The notes: generated by a model from the sequence alone, not told the origin. A stretch of DNA of 64,000 nt from Pararobbsia silviterrae (GCF_003628125.1 NZ_RBZU01000007.1:236632-300631), one strand, 5' to 3'; numbered from the stretch's first letter, positions 9,553 through 19,228 are shown. Numbers and translations: made by a program.

Positions 9553-10485
9553 TCAGACCTCGGTTTCGAAACGTTTGGACAGACGCATGCCGAGACTTGC
9601 GGCGATGATGACGATCACGAACATCCCCGATGCGATTGCACTGCCGTAGCCAAGCTGGAAGGAATTGAACACTTGCCGGTACATATAGGTCGCCATGAGT
9701 TCGGACGACCCGTCGGGACCGCCGCCCGTCATGACGAACACGAGATCGAAATAGCGCAGCGAGCCGATGATCACGAGCATGACCGCCGTGCGGATCGTGC
9801 CCTGCAGATACGGCAGCGTGATCCGGAAGAAGATCGTCCACTCGTTCGCGCCGTCGAGCACGGCAGCCTCGCGCAGTTCCCCGGGCATCGACGCGAGGCC
9901 CGCGAGAAACAGGATCATGTAGAACGGAATGCTTTGCCAGCAGACGACCGCCGCCGTCGCGATCAGCGACCAGTGCGGATCGCCGAGCCAATCGACGGCG
10001 AGATTGCCGAGGCCGATCGCATTGAGCACGGTATTGAGCGGGCCGAAATTCGGATCGTAGAAGTTCTTGAACAGTCCGCCGACCGCGACGGAGGACATCA
10101 GCATCGGCAAGAAATAGACGATCTTGAGAATCCGCGAACGCTTGCCCGCCTTGTCGAGCAACACGGCGAGGCCCAGGCCGATCGGGATCTGCACGACGAC
10201 CGACACGACCGCGAGAATGCAGTTATTGAGCAAGGCGCGCTGGAACATCGGGTCCTGCGCCATCGCAATCCAGTTGTGCAGGCCGACGAACTTCGCGCTC
10301 TGCCCGAGCCCGTTCCAGTTCAGCAATGAAAGCCAGAAACTCGAAAGCAGCGGGTAGATCAGGTAAGCCGACAACAACACAATCGTGGGCAGCAGGAACA
10401 ACACCGGCGCGATCCACGAGCGATTCGGCGCTTCGGATATCTGACCGGGGTCGTACGGAAGGGGGGGCTGTTGCGAAACGGTCAT
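9553..10485 (-). CDS. CUT1 sugar ABC transporter permease (MalF type)
   Basis: A 310-residue permease with six helices, starting [20 protein letters not shown]. The EAA loop is [20 protein letters not shown]. It pairs with the MalG-type permease that follows immediately. The gene lies 219 bases after the binding-protein gene, a gap that holds a strong stem-loop and a 22-base direct repeat. Confidence 0.93.
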   Translation of the reverse strand: MTVSQQPPLPYDPGQISEAPNRSWIAPVLFLLPTIVLLSAYLIYPLLSSFWLSLLNWNGLGQSAKFVGLHNWIAMAQDPMFQRALLNNCILAVVSVVVQIPIGLGLAVLLDKAGKRSRILKIVYFLPMLMSSVAVGGLFKNFYDPNFGPLNTVLNAIGLGNLAVDWLGDPHWSLIATAAVVCWQSIPFYMILFLAGLASMPGELREAAVLDGANEWTIFFRITLPYLQGTIRTAVMLVIIGSLRYFDLVFVMTGGGPDGSSELMATYMYRQVFNSFQLGYGSAIASGMFVIVIIAASLGMRLSKRFETEV

Positions 10486-10540
10486 CGGTGTCTCACGAAC
10501 GGAACCATGCGGTGGGGAGCCGCGCGGTGTACATCAAATA

Positions 10541-10570
10541 CAGTCCGGCGAGGCGTGGCCTCGCGGACTG
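10541..10570 (-). other. Intercistronic stem-loop between binding protein and permease genes
   Basis: CAGTCCG-CGAGG pairs with CCTCGCGGACTG (12 pairs, one bulged G, loop CGTGG). No T-run follows on the minus strand. In maltose-type operons a stem at this position protects the binding-protein part of the transcript and lowers permease expression. That role here is an inference. Confidence 0.55.
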
Positions 10571-10602
10571 GCTCTACTCGAATGCGACGGCGGCGCCGTT
10601 CA

Positions 10603-10650
10603 GCGACATCGAACAACGACATCGACGAGCGGCATCGAACAACGCCATCG
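10603..10650. repeat. 22-base direct repeat, two copies
   Basis: Copies at 10603-10624 and 10629-10650 match at 20 of 22 positions (core GRCATCGAACAACGMCATCG), four bases apart, just downstream of the binding-protein gene. No known function. Confidence 0.7.
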
Positions 10651-10704
10651 CCTCACACGCGATACGCGCGCCGGCCGCGCTCGACGCGACCGGCTCCCGC
10701 GTGC

Positions 10705-11970
10705 TTACTTCTCTTGCTTCGCGAGCGTTTCCATCTTCGCGGCGGCTTGCTCAGGCGTCATCGTCAGACCGAACAGCGCCTGAACCGTGTCCTTGTGCAT
10801 TTCGCCGAGCTGCGGCGACAGCAACTGGTCGTACCAGAGCTGAACGCTCGGCGCCTGCGCCACTTCGTCGAGCAGGTTGTTCACGATCGGCTCGTCGCCG
10901 CGCGCACCCTTGATCGGGGGCACACGGCCCGATGCGATGTGGTCCTTGAGCGACTGATCGTCGTCGAGCGTCATGATGAGCTTGAACGCCGCGTCGGGGT
11001 TCTTGCAGCTCTTCGAGATGCTCCAGAAGTTGTCGCCGATCGTGCCGATCACGTCCTTCGGATCGCCCTTGCCGCCCGGCACCGTCGGGAACTCGAACGT
11101 GCCGACCTTCTTGTAGAAGTCCGGGTTTTCGCTCTTGAACGCCGAGATTTCCCAGCTGCCGATGAGTTCCATCGCGGCCTTGTCCGCGTACATCAGGCGG
11201 CGTTGCGCGCCCGTGTCGTAGTCGAGACCGTTGAAGCCCGGGGCGAACGCGCCGAGCTTGACGAGCTCTTGCAGGCGCTTGCCGGCTTCGATGAACGTCG
11301 GATCCTCAAAGCTGCCCGTGCGATTGACGGCGTTGATGAACGGCTGCGGGCCGCCGATGCGGTCAGCCAGCGTCATGAAGTACATCGAGCCGGTCCACTT
11401 GTTCTTGTTCGCGAGCGCGAACGGCGCGACGTCGTGCGACTTGAGCACCTTGATGACGTTGAGCAGGTCGTCCCACGTCTTCGGCGGCTGCAGGTTGTAC
11501 TTGGCGAACAGTTCCTTGTTGTAGAAGACCGTCGCGATGGCCGTGTTGTCGGCGGCCACGCCGTAGATCTTGCCGTTGAACGTCACGTTCTGCCACGACT
11601 GCGGCAGGAACTTGTTCTTGAATGCGGGGTTCTTGTCGAGGTACGGCGTGAGGTCGGTGACTTGGCCGGCCTTCACGTATTCGTTGAGCACGCCGCCGCC
11701 CCAGCTCGCGAACACGCACGGCGGATCGCCCGCGCCGAATGCGATCTTGAGCTTCGTCTTGTACGCGTCGTTGAGCGTGTGAGCCGATTGCACGTCGACG
11801 CCGGGGTTCGCTGCCTTGAAACGGCCGACTGCGTCGTCAACCGCCTTTTGTTCTTGCGGAACCGTCTTCAGGTCCCATTCGGTGATCGTGTCCGCGATCG
11901 ATGCCGTCGTCGTCACCGCGAAGGCGGCGAACATGGCGGCTGCGGCCAGGGGTTTCAAAAATTGCTTCAT
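10705..11970 (-). CDS. CUT1 sugar ABC transporter substrate-binding protein
   Basis: A 421-residue periplasmic binding protein of the extracellular solute-binding family 1 (MalE-like). The ATG at 11970 follows a good AGGAG site; the frame is open 15 codons further but without support. The signal peptide is [20 protein letters not shown] ending near ASIA|DT. Mature features are the lobe I motif [20 protein letters not shown], the hinge [20 protein letters not shown] and a C-terminal lobe with [14 protein letters not shown]. It should bind a mono- or oligosaccharide. The neighbouring xylose isomerase makes a xylose-containing ligand plausible, which is an inference from context. Confidence 0.9.
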   Translation of the reverse strand: MKQFLKPLAAAAMFAAFAVTTTASIADTITEWDLKTVPQEQKAVDDAVGRFKAANPGVDVQSAHTLNDAYKTKLKIAFGAGDPPCVFASWGGGVLNEYVKAGQVTDLTPYLDKNPAFKNKFLPQSWQNVTFNGKIYGVAADNTAIATVFYNKELFAKYNLQPPKTWDDLLNVIKVLKSHDVAPFALANKNKWTGSMYFMTLADRIGGPQPFINAVNRTGSFEDPTFIEAGKRLQELVKLGAFAPGFNGLDYDTGAQRRLMYADKAAMELIGSWEISAFKSENPDFYKKVGTFEFPTVPGGKGDPKDVIGTIGDNFWSISKSCKNPDAAFKLIMTLDDDQSLKDHIASGRVPPIKGARGDEPIVNNLLDEVAQAPSVQLWYDQLLSPQLGEMHKDTVQALFGLTMTPEQAAAKMETLAKQEK

Positions 11971-12071
11971 GCCGTCTCCTGAACTATTTATTGGTTTGGT
12001 TGGCACTACCCCCACTTCGCGCGCTTCGGCATCGATGCGCGCAGGGCGTGGAAAACCCGCTACCGCGTCAC

Positions 12072-12099
12072 CGCATCGCGCGCCGAAACGCGCGATGCG
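12072..12099 (-). other. Intercistronic stem-loop between xylA and the binding-protein gene
   Basis: A perfect 11-bp stem, CGCATCGCGCG (12072-12082) and CGCGCGATGCG (12089-12099), with loop CCGAAA. Without a T-run it may be a processing or stability element. Confidence 0.55.
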
Positions 12100-12114
12100 C
12101 CTCCCGCGCGTCGA

Positions 12115-13431
12115 TCAGCCGAGGATGGCCTGATTGACGACGCCTTCGAGGTATTCCTGGCGGCCGCTCTTCGGCGCCGGGTTCAGTTGCTTGTCGAACG
12201 CGATCTGGCTCAGCGCTTCGAGCGACACGTCGCCGGCGAGGATCTTCTTGCCGAATTCCGTGTTCCAGCCTTGGTAACGCTCGTCCTTGAACGCCTGGAT
12301 CCGATCGTTCTCGATGAGCTTCGCCGCACGTTCGACCGATTGCGCGAGCAGGTCGATCGCGCCGATATGGCCGTAGAACAGATCTTCGGGGTCGATGCTC
12401 TGACGACGCACCTTCGAGTCGAAGTTGAAGCCGCCCGTCGTGAAGCCGCCGTGCTTGAGCATTTCATAGATGACGAGCGTGAGCTCTTCACCGCTGTTCG
12501 GGAACTGGTCCGTGTCCCAGCCGTTTTGCTGGTCGCCGCGGTTCGCGTCGATCGAGCCGAATGCGTCGAGCGCATACGCCGTCGCGATTTCGTGGTGGAA
12601 CGAGTGGCCCGCGAGCGTCGCGTGGTTCGCTTCGATGTTGAGCTTGATTTCCTTCTCGAGACCGTATTGCGTCAGGAAGCCGTGCACGGTCGCCGTGTCG
12701 AAGTCGTACTGGTGCTTGGTCGGCTCCATCGGCTTCGGCTCGATCAGGATCGCGCCCTTGAAGCCGATCTTGTGCTTGTGCTCGACGACCATCGTCAGGA
12801 AGCGCGCGAATTGCTCGCGTTCCTTGCGCAGTTCCGTATTGAGCAGCGTGTCGTAGCCTTCGCGGCCGCCCCACAGCACGTAGTTCGAGCCGCCGAGCTT
12901 GTGCGTCGCGTTGAGCGCGTGGAACACCTGCGTCGCCGCATACGCGAACACTTCGGGGTTCGGGTTCGTCGCGCCGCCCGCCATGTAGCGCTTGTTCGAG
13001 AACAGGTTGGCCGTGCCCCACAGCAGCTTGACGCCCGTTTCTTCCTGCTTCTTCGCGAGCACGTCGACCATGCGCGAGAAGTTGTTCACGTATTCCTTGA
13101 GCGAGTCGCCTTCCGGTGCGACGTCGGTGTCGTGGAACGTGTAGAACGGCGCGCCGAGCTTCGTGAAGAACTCGAATGCGACGTCGGCCTTCTCGACGGC
13201 GCGCTCCATCGCGTCGCCCGGACGGTGCCACGGACGGTCGAACACGGGCTGACCGAAGATGTCGTTGCCTTGCCAGACGAACGTGTGCCAGTAGCAGACA
13301 GCCAGACGCAGATGGTCTTCAAGCGTCTTGCCCAGGATCTTCTTCGACTTGTCGTAATGACGGAACGCCAGCGGATTCGTCGTTTGCGGGCCTTCGTACT
13401 TGACTGCGGGGATATTGGCGAAATAACTCAT
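12115..13431 (-). CDS. xylA: Xylose isomerase
   Basis: A 438-residue enzyme converting D-xylose to D-xylulose, close to the E. coli length of 440. The start [20 protein letters not shown] matches the known N terminus of the family; 27 extra in-frame codons upstream lack support. Class II features seen are [16 protein letters not shown] (catalytic His), the substrate-loop [31 protein letters not shown] with metal-ligand Glu and the catalytic Lys, and [19 protein letters not shown] with metal ligands. It is the first gene of the operon. No xylulokinase gene is present in the operon or the window, so xylulose must be phosphorylated by an enzyme encoded elsewhere. Confidence 0.96.
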   Translation of the reverse strand: MSYFANIPAVKYEGPQTTNPLAFRHYDKSKKILGKTLEDHLRLAVCYWHTFVWQGNDIFGQPVFDRPWHRPGDAMERAVEKADVAFEFFTKLGAPFYTFHDTDVAPEGDSLKEYVNNFSRMVDVLAKKQEETGVKLLWGTANLFSNKRYMAGGATNPNPEVFAYAATQVFHALNATHKLGGSNYVLWGGREGYDTLLNTELRKEREQFARFLTMVVEHKHKIGFKGAILIEPKPMEPTKHQYDFDTATVHGFLTQYGLEKEIKLNIEANHATLAGHSFHHEIATAYALDAFGSIDANRGDQQNGWDTDQFPNSGEELTLVIYEMLKHGGFTTGGFNFDSKVRRQSIDPEDLFYGHIGAIDLLAQSVERAAKLIENDRIQAFKDERYQGWNTEFGKKILAGDVSLEALSQIAFDKQLNPAPKSGRQEYLEGVVNQAILG

Positions 13432-13643
13432 GTGCGGATTCAGTCCGGTTGCGCGGGAAGTGCCGAATTGCTCGGGTGACACATGATGCAGCGCCCGTGA
13501 TGCCGGCTGCAATTATGAAATTTGGTGGCGCTTGTAGTGTTTGTTAACTGTGCAGGTGCGCAATCAGACATCGGAAAAACCCTTATGCATCATGGGTCTG
13601 TCGCTTCGTTGCAGTGCTTTTCACAACGTTTTTACGCGTTGTT

Positions 13644-13663
13644 TAACGTTATCGCTAACGTTA
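13644..13663. promoter_or_regulatory. Twin TAACGTTA palindromes, predicted LacI-family operators
   Basis: Two perfect 8-bp palindromes TAACGTTA at 13644-13651 and 13656-13663, 12 bases apart, between xylA and the divergent LacI-type regulator and 30 bases before the regulator ATG. A central CG with A/T flanks is characteristic of LacI/GalR operators, so autoregulation plus operon control is likely. The regulator's ribosome site AAAGGA lies at 13679-13684. Confidence 0.65.
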
Positions 13664-13693
13664 TGATCCGTCGCATACGAAAGGACTCAATGC

Positions 13694-14740
13694 ATGGACA
13701 AGCCCCGAATCGGCGACGGTCCCGTGACGCTCGCGCATGTCGCCGAGCGCGCCGGGGTCTCGCAAATGACCGCGTCGCGCGCGCTCAACGGCCGTAGCGG
13801 CGTCTCCGCGAAGACGCGGCGTGAGGTCGTGCGCATCGCGACCCAGCTCGGCTACCGCGTCAACGTCGCGGCACGCAAGCTCTCGAACGGCCGCAGCCGG
13901 ATCATCGCCGTGCTCGCCCCCGATCTGACGAACCAGTTCATCGGACAGGTGCTGATCGGCGCGGGCGAGGCCGCGCGCAAGGTCGACTACGAAATGCTCG
14001 TCTATACGCTGTTCGACGAGAGCCGGCGCAGCCACGACGAGGTGCTGCGGCTGCTCCAGCAGTTCGCCGACGGCCTCATCGCGATCCTGCCGCGCGGTGC
14101 GAACGACTATCTGCAGGCGCTCTACGCGGCGAACATGCCGATCGTCATGCTCGATCATCGCGGCGAGTTCGCGGCGCTGCCGACGATCGCGTCGAATCAT
14201 TACGAAGGCGCGACGGTCGCGATGCGGCATCTGATCGAACTCGGTCACGCGCGCATCGGCTTTCTGACCGGGCCCGACGAACCGGGCGCCGCGGCCGACC
14301 GGCTGCTCGCCTATCAGCACGTGCTCGCCCAGCACGGCATTCGCGTCGATCCGCAACTGATCTCGCAGGGCGACTTCACGCAGCGCGGCGGCTTCGAGGC
14401 CGCGCGCCGGCTGCTTGCGCTCAAACGGCCGCCGAGCGCGATCTTCGCGGTCAACGACATGGCCGCGTTCGGTGCGCTCGATGCGATCAAGGATGCGGGC
14501 CTCTCGGTGCCCCACGACATCTCGCTGATCGGCTTCGACGACATCCCGATGGCCGCGCAATCGCATCCGCCGTTGACGACGGTCCGGCAGCCCCTCGTCT
14601 GGATGGGCCGTTCGGCGGTCAACACGCTGCTCGCGCAGATCAACGGCATCGACGTCGCGTCGCCGCGCGTCGTGCTGCCGACGGAGCTCGTCGTGCGCGG
14701 GACGACGGCCACGATGCGCGTGAGGGAGCGCGTGTCGTAA
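13694..14740 (+). CDS. LacI/GalR-family transcriptional regulator of the xylA operon
   Basis: A 348-residue DNA-binding regulator. The N-terminal helix-turn-helix is VTLAHVAERAGVSQMTASRA (11-30) followed by LNGRSGVSAKTRREVVR and the hinge helix VNVAARKLSNGRS. The rest is a periplasmic-binding-protein-like sensor domain, with blocks IIAVLAPDLTNQFIGQVLIG, LDHRGEF, IGFLTGPD, AIFAVNDMAAFGALDAI and LIGFDDIPMA. It has no PTS or kinase fusion. The gene is divergent from xylA with 262 bases between the starts. By position it represses the xylA/ABC operon and itself, released by a sugar ligand. Confidence 0.9.
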   Translation: MDKPRIGDGPVTLAHVAERAGVSQMTASRALNGRSGVSAKTRREVVRIATQLGYRVNVAARKLSNGRSRIIAVLAPDLTNQFIGQVLIGAGEAARKVDYEMLVYTLFDESRRSHDEVLRLLQQFADGLIAILPRGANDYLQALYAANMPIVMLDHRGEFAALPTIASNHYEGATVAMRHLIELGHARIGFLTGPDEPGAAADRLLAYQHVLAQHGIRVDPQLISQGDFTQRGGFEAARRLLALKRPPSAIFAVNDMAAFGALDAIKDAGLSVPHDISLIGFDDIPMAAQSHPPLTTVRQPLVWMGRSAVNTLLAQINGIDVASPRVVLPTELVVRGTTATMRVRERVS

Positions 14741-14795
14741 AGATTGGCCGATATTTCGTCGCGGGACGAAGCATACTGCCGAGCTTCGGTTCAGC

Positions 14796-16328
14796 ATGTG
14801 CGTCATGAATACCTCAACTGCGTCGTCTCACGCGGGATTCACCCCCGCCCTCGCCCGGATCGTCGCGACGGTCAGCGTCGGTTTCGTCGTCACGCAACTC
14901 GATGTGACCATTGTCAACATCGCGCTCGCGCGTATCGCGATCGATCTCGGCGCGGCGGTGTCGGGTCTGCAATGGATCGTCGACGCGTACACGCTGGCGT
15001 TCGCCGCGCTCATGCTGTCGGCCGGCGTGCTCGGCGACCGCTTCGGCGCGCGGCGCATGTTCACGAGCGGGATCGCGTTGTTCCTGCTCGCATCGCTCGG
15101 CTGTGCGATCGCGACCCGGCCGGCCGTGCTGATCGCCGCGCGCGCGTTGCAGGGGGTGGCCGCCGCCGCGATGTTGCCGAACTCGCTCGCCCTGCTCAAT
15201 CGCGCCTGCGGTCACGATCCGAAGCTGCGCGCGCGGGCCGTCGGGCTCTGGACGGCAGCCGGCTCCGTCTCGATCGCGGCCGGCCCGGTCGTCGGCGGCA
15301 TCCTGATCGCCGCGTTCGGATGGCGCAGCATCTTCTTCGTCAATGTGCCGATCTGTCTCGCGGGCGTGCTCGCGAGCCTCGCCTGGGCGCCGCGCGACGA
15401 GGCCGATACCGCGCGGGTTCGCGTCGGCACGCCCGCCGGTACGCCGCATGGGGGCGACAAAGCGGCGACGTCCGGCGCGCGTCAAAACGCCGGCGCACGC
15501 GTCGCCCCGAACGCGCGCAGCGTCGATCTCCCGGGCCAGGCGCTCGCGATCGTCGCATTGACCGCGTTCACGGGCGCCGCGATCGAATGCCGGCCGCGCG
15601 GGCTGGCCGATCCGATCGTCTGGGGCGCCTTCGCCGTCGCGTTCATCGCGGCCATCGCCTTTATCGCGGTCGAATCGCGCGCGCGCTCGCCGATGCTGCC
15701 GCTCGCGCTGTTCGGCAATCGCACGTTCAGCGCGGCCGTGCTGTTCGGCATCTGCGTGAATCTCTCGTACTACGGCATGGTCTTCGTGCTGAGCCTGTTC
15801 CTGCAGCGCGTGCGCGGCGATACGCCGCTCGCGGCCGGACTGGCGTTCCTGCCGCTCACGGGCGGCTTTCTGATCTCGAATCTGTTGAGCGGCCATGTCG
15901 TGGCGCACTACGGCTCGCGCGTGCCGATGGTCGGCGGCGCGCTGATGGCCGCGCTCGGCTATGCGGCGCTCATGCGCCTCGACGCGGCGACGTCCCAGGC
16001 CGGCATGCTGATCGCGTTCCTGCTGATTCCGTTGGGCATGGGCATGGCCGTGCCGGCCATGACGACCGCGATCCTTGCTTCGGTCGACAAACCGCGCGCC
16101 GGCACCGCGTCCGCCGTGCTCAATACGGCGCGACAGGCGGGCGGCGCGGTCGGCGTCGCCGCCTTCGGCGCACTCGCGAGCGGGATCTCGCCCGCGCATA
16201 TCGTCGAGGGCATGCATGCCGCGGCGAGCCTGAGCGTCGCGTTGCTGCTCGCGGGCGCGGCGCTCGGGTGCATCGTGCGCGCCCATCCGCACGAGCATGC
16301 GCATGACGCTGTGCGCTCGCGCACCTAA
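14796..16328 (+). CDS. DHA2-family MFS multidrug efflux transporter
   Basis: A 510-residue inner-membrane protein of the 14-helix DHA2 drug:proton antiporter type (EmrB/QacA). Motif D1 reads VTQLDVTIVNIALARIA, with QWIVDAYTLAFAALMLSAGV in helix 2, GVLGDRFGARRMF in loop 2-3 (motif A) and antiporter motif C GPVVGGILIAAFGWRSIFFV. A hydrophilic insert of about 50 residues with GTPHGGDKAATSGARQNAG lies between helices 6 and 7, longer and more disordered than usual. It likely exports antibiotics or toxic organic compounds. Start uncertain: a second ATG nine bases later (MNTSTASSH) is equally possible. It follows the LacI gene after 55 bases but need not be part of that unit. Confidence 0.87.
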   Translation: MCVMNTSTASSHAGFTPALARIVATVSVGFVVTQLDVTIVNIALARIAIDLGAAVSGLQWIVDAYTLAFAALMLSAGVLGDRFGARRMFTSGIALFLLASLGCAIATRPAVLIAARALQGVAAAAMLPNSLALLNRACGHDPKLRARAVGLWTAAGSVSIAAGPVVGGILIAAFGWRSIFFVNVPICLAGVLASLAWAPRDEADTARVRVGTPAGTPHGGDKAATSGARQNAGARVAPNARSVDLPGQALAIVALTAFTGAAIECRPRGLADPIVWGAFAVAFIAAIAFIAVESRARSPMLPLALFGNRTFSAAVLFGICVNLSYYGMVFVLSLFLQRVRGDTPLAAGLAFLPLTGGFLISNLLSGHVVAHYGSRVPMVGGALMAALGYAALMRLDAATSQAGMLIAFLLIPLGMGMAVPAMTTAILASVDKPRAGTASAVLNTARQAGGAVGVAAFGALASGISPAHIVEGMHAAASLSVALLLAGAALGCIVRAHPHEHAHDAVRSRT

Positions 16329-16479
16329 ATGTGAGAGGATCGCGTTCACACCCGGGTGCGACGTGCGCGCCGTGACAGCGTGTCGCGCTCGCGCACCGTT
16401 CACGTGAAGGCCCGGGTCGGCGCGCGCGGGCGCATTCCCGCGGCCACGGCGCTCCGCCGGATTTCACGACCCAAACACT

Positions 16480-18030
16480 ATGCGCGCGCTACGCGTCGGG
16501 TTCTCCATCATCGCGCTGCTGCTCGTGACGGCATGCGCGAGCCTGCCGTCGCTGTCGGGCCGCACGCCGAGCTACGCGGTCGATTACACGGCGAACACCC
16601 GGCTCGGCCTCGCATTCGACGCCAGCGAGGAAGCGCATCCGTCGAGCGACGCGTTCGCGCTGCTGCCCAACGCGATCGACGCGCTCGTCGCACGGCTCGT
16701 GCTGGCCGAGGCCGCCGACCGCACGCTCGATCTCCAGTACTACATCTGGCACGACGACCTGACCGGTCGCAAGCTCGGCGCCTCCGTGCTGCGCGCGGCC
16801 GACCGTGGCGTACGCGTGCGCATCCTGCTCGACGACCTCGGCACCAACGCGGACGACCAGTTGCTGCTCGCACTCGATTCGCATCCGAACGTGCAGATCC
16901 GCTTGTTCAACCCCGTCGCGGGCCGCACATTCAAGAAGCTCTCGGCGCTGTTCGAGTTCGCGCGGATCAATCGGCGCATGCACAACAAGGCGATGATCGC
17001 CGACAACGAGGCGGCGATCATCGGCGGACGCAATATCGGCGACGAGTACTTCGGCGCATCGACGACGGTCGGCTTCGGCGACCTCGACGTGCTCGTGCAC
17101 GGGCCCGTCGTACGCGACGTCTCGAAGGCCTTCGACCAGTTCTGGAATTCGGACGCGGCCTACCCGATCGCGACGCTCGTGGGCAAACGCGCGAAATCCG
17201 ATGCCTTGCCCGCGTTGCGCGCGAAAGTCGACGCCTATCTCGCGAGCGAGGAAAGCAGCGACTATATGCAGGAAGCCAAGCGCCGCATCAGTCCGCTCGC
17301 GCAAAACGGCAATGCGGGCTTTACATGGGGACAGGCCAAGCTGCTGTATGACGACCCCACGAAGATCGAACGCGCGCGAACCGATGACGAAGGCCATCTG
17401 ATCACGCAGTTCCGCGAGATGAATCTGCGCCCGACGCACAGCATGCTCGTCGTCTCGCCGTACTTCGTGCCGGGCAAGGACGGACTCGACTGGCTCAACG
17501 ACATGAGCCGCCGCGGCGTCGACGTCAAGGTGCTGACCAATTCGCTCGCGGCGACCGACGTCGCGGCGGTCCATGCGGGCTATCGCCGATATCGCGAGAC
17601 GCTGCTCGAAGACGGCGTGCAGCTCTTTGAATTGCGGCCCGATCCCGACGAAGGACCGACGCACAAGTCCACGTTCGGTTCGTCGCATGCGTCGCTGCAC
17701 GCGAAGACCTACGTCTTCGACCGGCAGACCGTGTTCATCGGCTCGATGAATCTCGATGCGCGCTCGGTCGAGCTCAACACGGAGATCGGGCTTTATTGCA
17801 TGAGCCCCGAAATCGCGGCGCAGGTCGCCGACGGCATCGAGTCGCAACTCAATCGCACCGCATGGCACGTCGAACTCCAACCCGATGCGCAGGGCGCCGC
17901 GCATCTGGTCTGGCTGCAGACCGAGCCCGACGGAAGCGTCGTGCAATACCGGACCGAACCCGGCGCGTCCGATATGCGCCGCATCGAAGTCTGGTTCCTT
18001 GGCCTGCTGCCGATCGAATCGCAGCTTTAG
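16480..18030 (+). CDS. Phospholipase D-family lipoprotein, ClsC (YmdC)-like
   Basis: A 516-residue protein with two HKD phospholipase D motifs: H168-x-K170-x4-D175 in MHNKAMIADNEAAIIGGRN and H407-x-K409-x4-D414 in LHAKTYVFDRQTVFIGSMN. Both catalytic halves are intact. The N terminus MRALRVGFSIIALLLVTACA is a lipoprotein signal with lipidated Cys19. Layout and length resemble E. coli ClsC, which makes cardiolipin from phosphatidylglycerol and phosphatidylethanolamine. ClsC needs a helper, YmdB, and none is seen here. The role as a cardiolipin synthase rather than another PLD transferase is inferred. Confidence 0.85.
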   Translation: MRALRVGFSIIALLLVTACASLPSLSGRTPSYAVDYTANTRLGLAFDASEEAHPSSDAFALLPNAIDALVARLVLAEAADRTLDLQYYIWHDDLTGRKLGASVLRAADRGVRVRILLDDLGTNADDQLLLALDSHPNVQIRLFNPVAGRTFKKLSALFEFARINRRMHNKAMIADNEAAIIGGRNIGDEYFGASTTVGFGDLDVLVHGPVVRDVSKAFDQFWNSDAAYPIATLVGKRAKSDALPALRAKVDAYLASEESSDYMQEAKRRISPLAQNGNAGFTWGQAKLLYDDPTKIERARTDDEGHLITQFREMNLRPTHSMLVVSPYFVPGKDGLDWLNDMSRRGVDVKVLTNSLAATDVAAVHAGYRRYRETLLEDGVQLFELRPDPDEGPTHKSTFGSSHASLHAKTYVFDRQTVFIGSMNLDARSVELNTEIGLYCMSPEIAAQVADGIESQLNRTAWHVELQPDAQGAAHLVWLQTEPDGSVVQYRTEPGASDMRRIEVWFLGLLPIESQL

Positions 18031-18052
18031 GCACGCCCCGCCACGCTCGCGC

Positions 18053-19228
18053 TCAGGCCTCTTCCTCGAACACGACGCGGCTCATATCGATCGCGCTCCA
18101 GTGCGGATCGGCCGTCGCCGCGCGCTGATCGAGAAACAGATCCTTGTACTGGCGCGGTTGCGAGCGCAGATACTGCTTCGGCGCGCGGACTTGCGCGCCA
18201 AGCTCGGCGGCCGCGTGCCACGGCCAACGCGGGTCGTAGAGCACGGTCCGCGCGAGCGCGATCATGTCGGCGTCGCCCGTCGCGACGATGGCCTCGGCCT
18301 GCTGCGGCTCGGTGATCAGACCGACCGCGACGACCGGCATCGTGACCGCCTGCTTGACCGCGCGTGCGAGCGGCACCTGATAGCTTGGTCCGACGGGGAT
18401 CTGCTGCGCGGGATGCAGCCCGCCGCTCGACACATGGATCGCATCGCAGCCGCGCGCCTCGAGCGCCTTCGCGAACGCAATCGTCTGCTCGATATCCCAG
18501 CCGCCTTCGACCCAATCGGTGCCCGAGACGCGCACCGTGACCGACTTGTCGGCCGGAAACGCCGCGCGGACCGCGTCGAACACCTCGAGCGGAAAGCGCA
18601 TCCGGTGTTCGAGCGGACCGCCGTACGCGTCCGCGCGCGCATTCGACAGCGGCGACAGGAACTGATGCAGCAGATACCCATGCGCGGCATGAATCTGAAT
18701 GGCATCGATGCCGATCCGTGCGGCGCGGCGTGCAGCGCCGGCGAAGGCATCGCGTATCTTCGCCAGGCCCGCGTCATCGAGCGCGACCGGCGCGTGCTGA
18801 CCCGTGCTGAACGGAATCGGCGACGGCGCGAACGTCTGCCAGCCGTCGGGATCGGACGGCGCGATCTGCGCGCCGCCGACCCAGGGCACCTCCGACGACG
18901 ACTTGCGTCCCGCGTGATTGAGCTGAACGGCGATCGGCACGGTCGACCAGCGGCGGATCGATTCGACCGTCTTCGCCATCGCGGCTTCGGTCGCGTCGTC
19001 GTAGAGACCGACGTCCGCATACGTGATGCGCCCTTCGGCGAGCACGGCGCTCGCTTCGATCGTCAACAGTCCCGCGCCCGATAAGGCGAGATGTCCGAGA
19101 TGCATCTGGTGCCAGTCGTTCATGCACCCGTCTTGCGCCGAGTATTGGCACATCGGCGCGATCACGATCCGGTTCGACAGCGTCAGGTTCCGGATCCGAA
19201 TCGGTTTGAACAAGGCAGGTTGAGCCAC
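18053..19228 (-). CDS. Old Yellow Enzyme-family NADPH ene-reductase (YqjM/NamA type)
   Basis: A 391-residue FMN enzyme that reduces activated C=C bonds. I use the GTG at 19228 because a GAAGGAG ribosome site stands just upstream and the protein then begins MAQPALFKPIRIRNLTLSNR, the normal family start; the longer ATG frame adds 25 unsupported residues. PMCQYSA carries the Cys near residue 27 that modulates flavin potential in the YqjM subgroup. Other blocks are LNHAGRKSS, IHAAHGYLLHQFLSP with the substrate-binding His pair, DAYGGPLEHRMRF, and VAVGLITEPQQAE near the phosphate site. Conserved residues are intact. The natural substrate is not predictable. Confidence 0.9.
   Translation of the reverse strand: MAQPALFKPIRIRNLTLSNRIVIAPMCQYSAQDGCMNDWHQMHLGHLALSGAGLLTIEASAVLAEGRITYADVGLYDDATEAAMAKTVESIRRWSTVPIAVQLNHAGRKSSSEVPWVGGAQIAPSDPDGWQTFAPSPIPFSTGQHAPVALDDAGLAKIRDAFAGAARRAARIGIDAIQIHAAHGYLLHQFLSPLSNARADAYGGPLEHRMRFPLEVFDAVRAAFPADKSVTVRVSGTDWVEGGWDIEQTIAFAKALEARGCDAIHVSSGGLHPAQQIPVGPSYQVPLARAVKQAVTMPVVAVGLITEPQQAEAIVATGDADMIALARTVLYDPRWPWHAAAELGAQVRAPKQYLRSQPRQYKDLFLDQRAATADPHWSAIDMSRVVFEEEA

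Noticed and set aside
11985-12010. Possible sigma-54 promoter at TGGCACTACCCCCACT
   Set aside because: It lacks the GC 10 bases after GG and faces the wrong way for the minus-strand operon.
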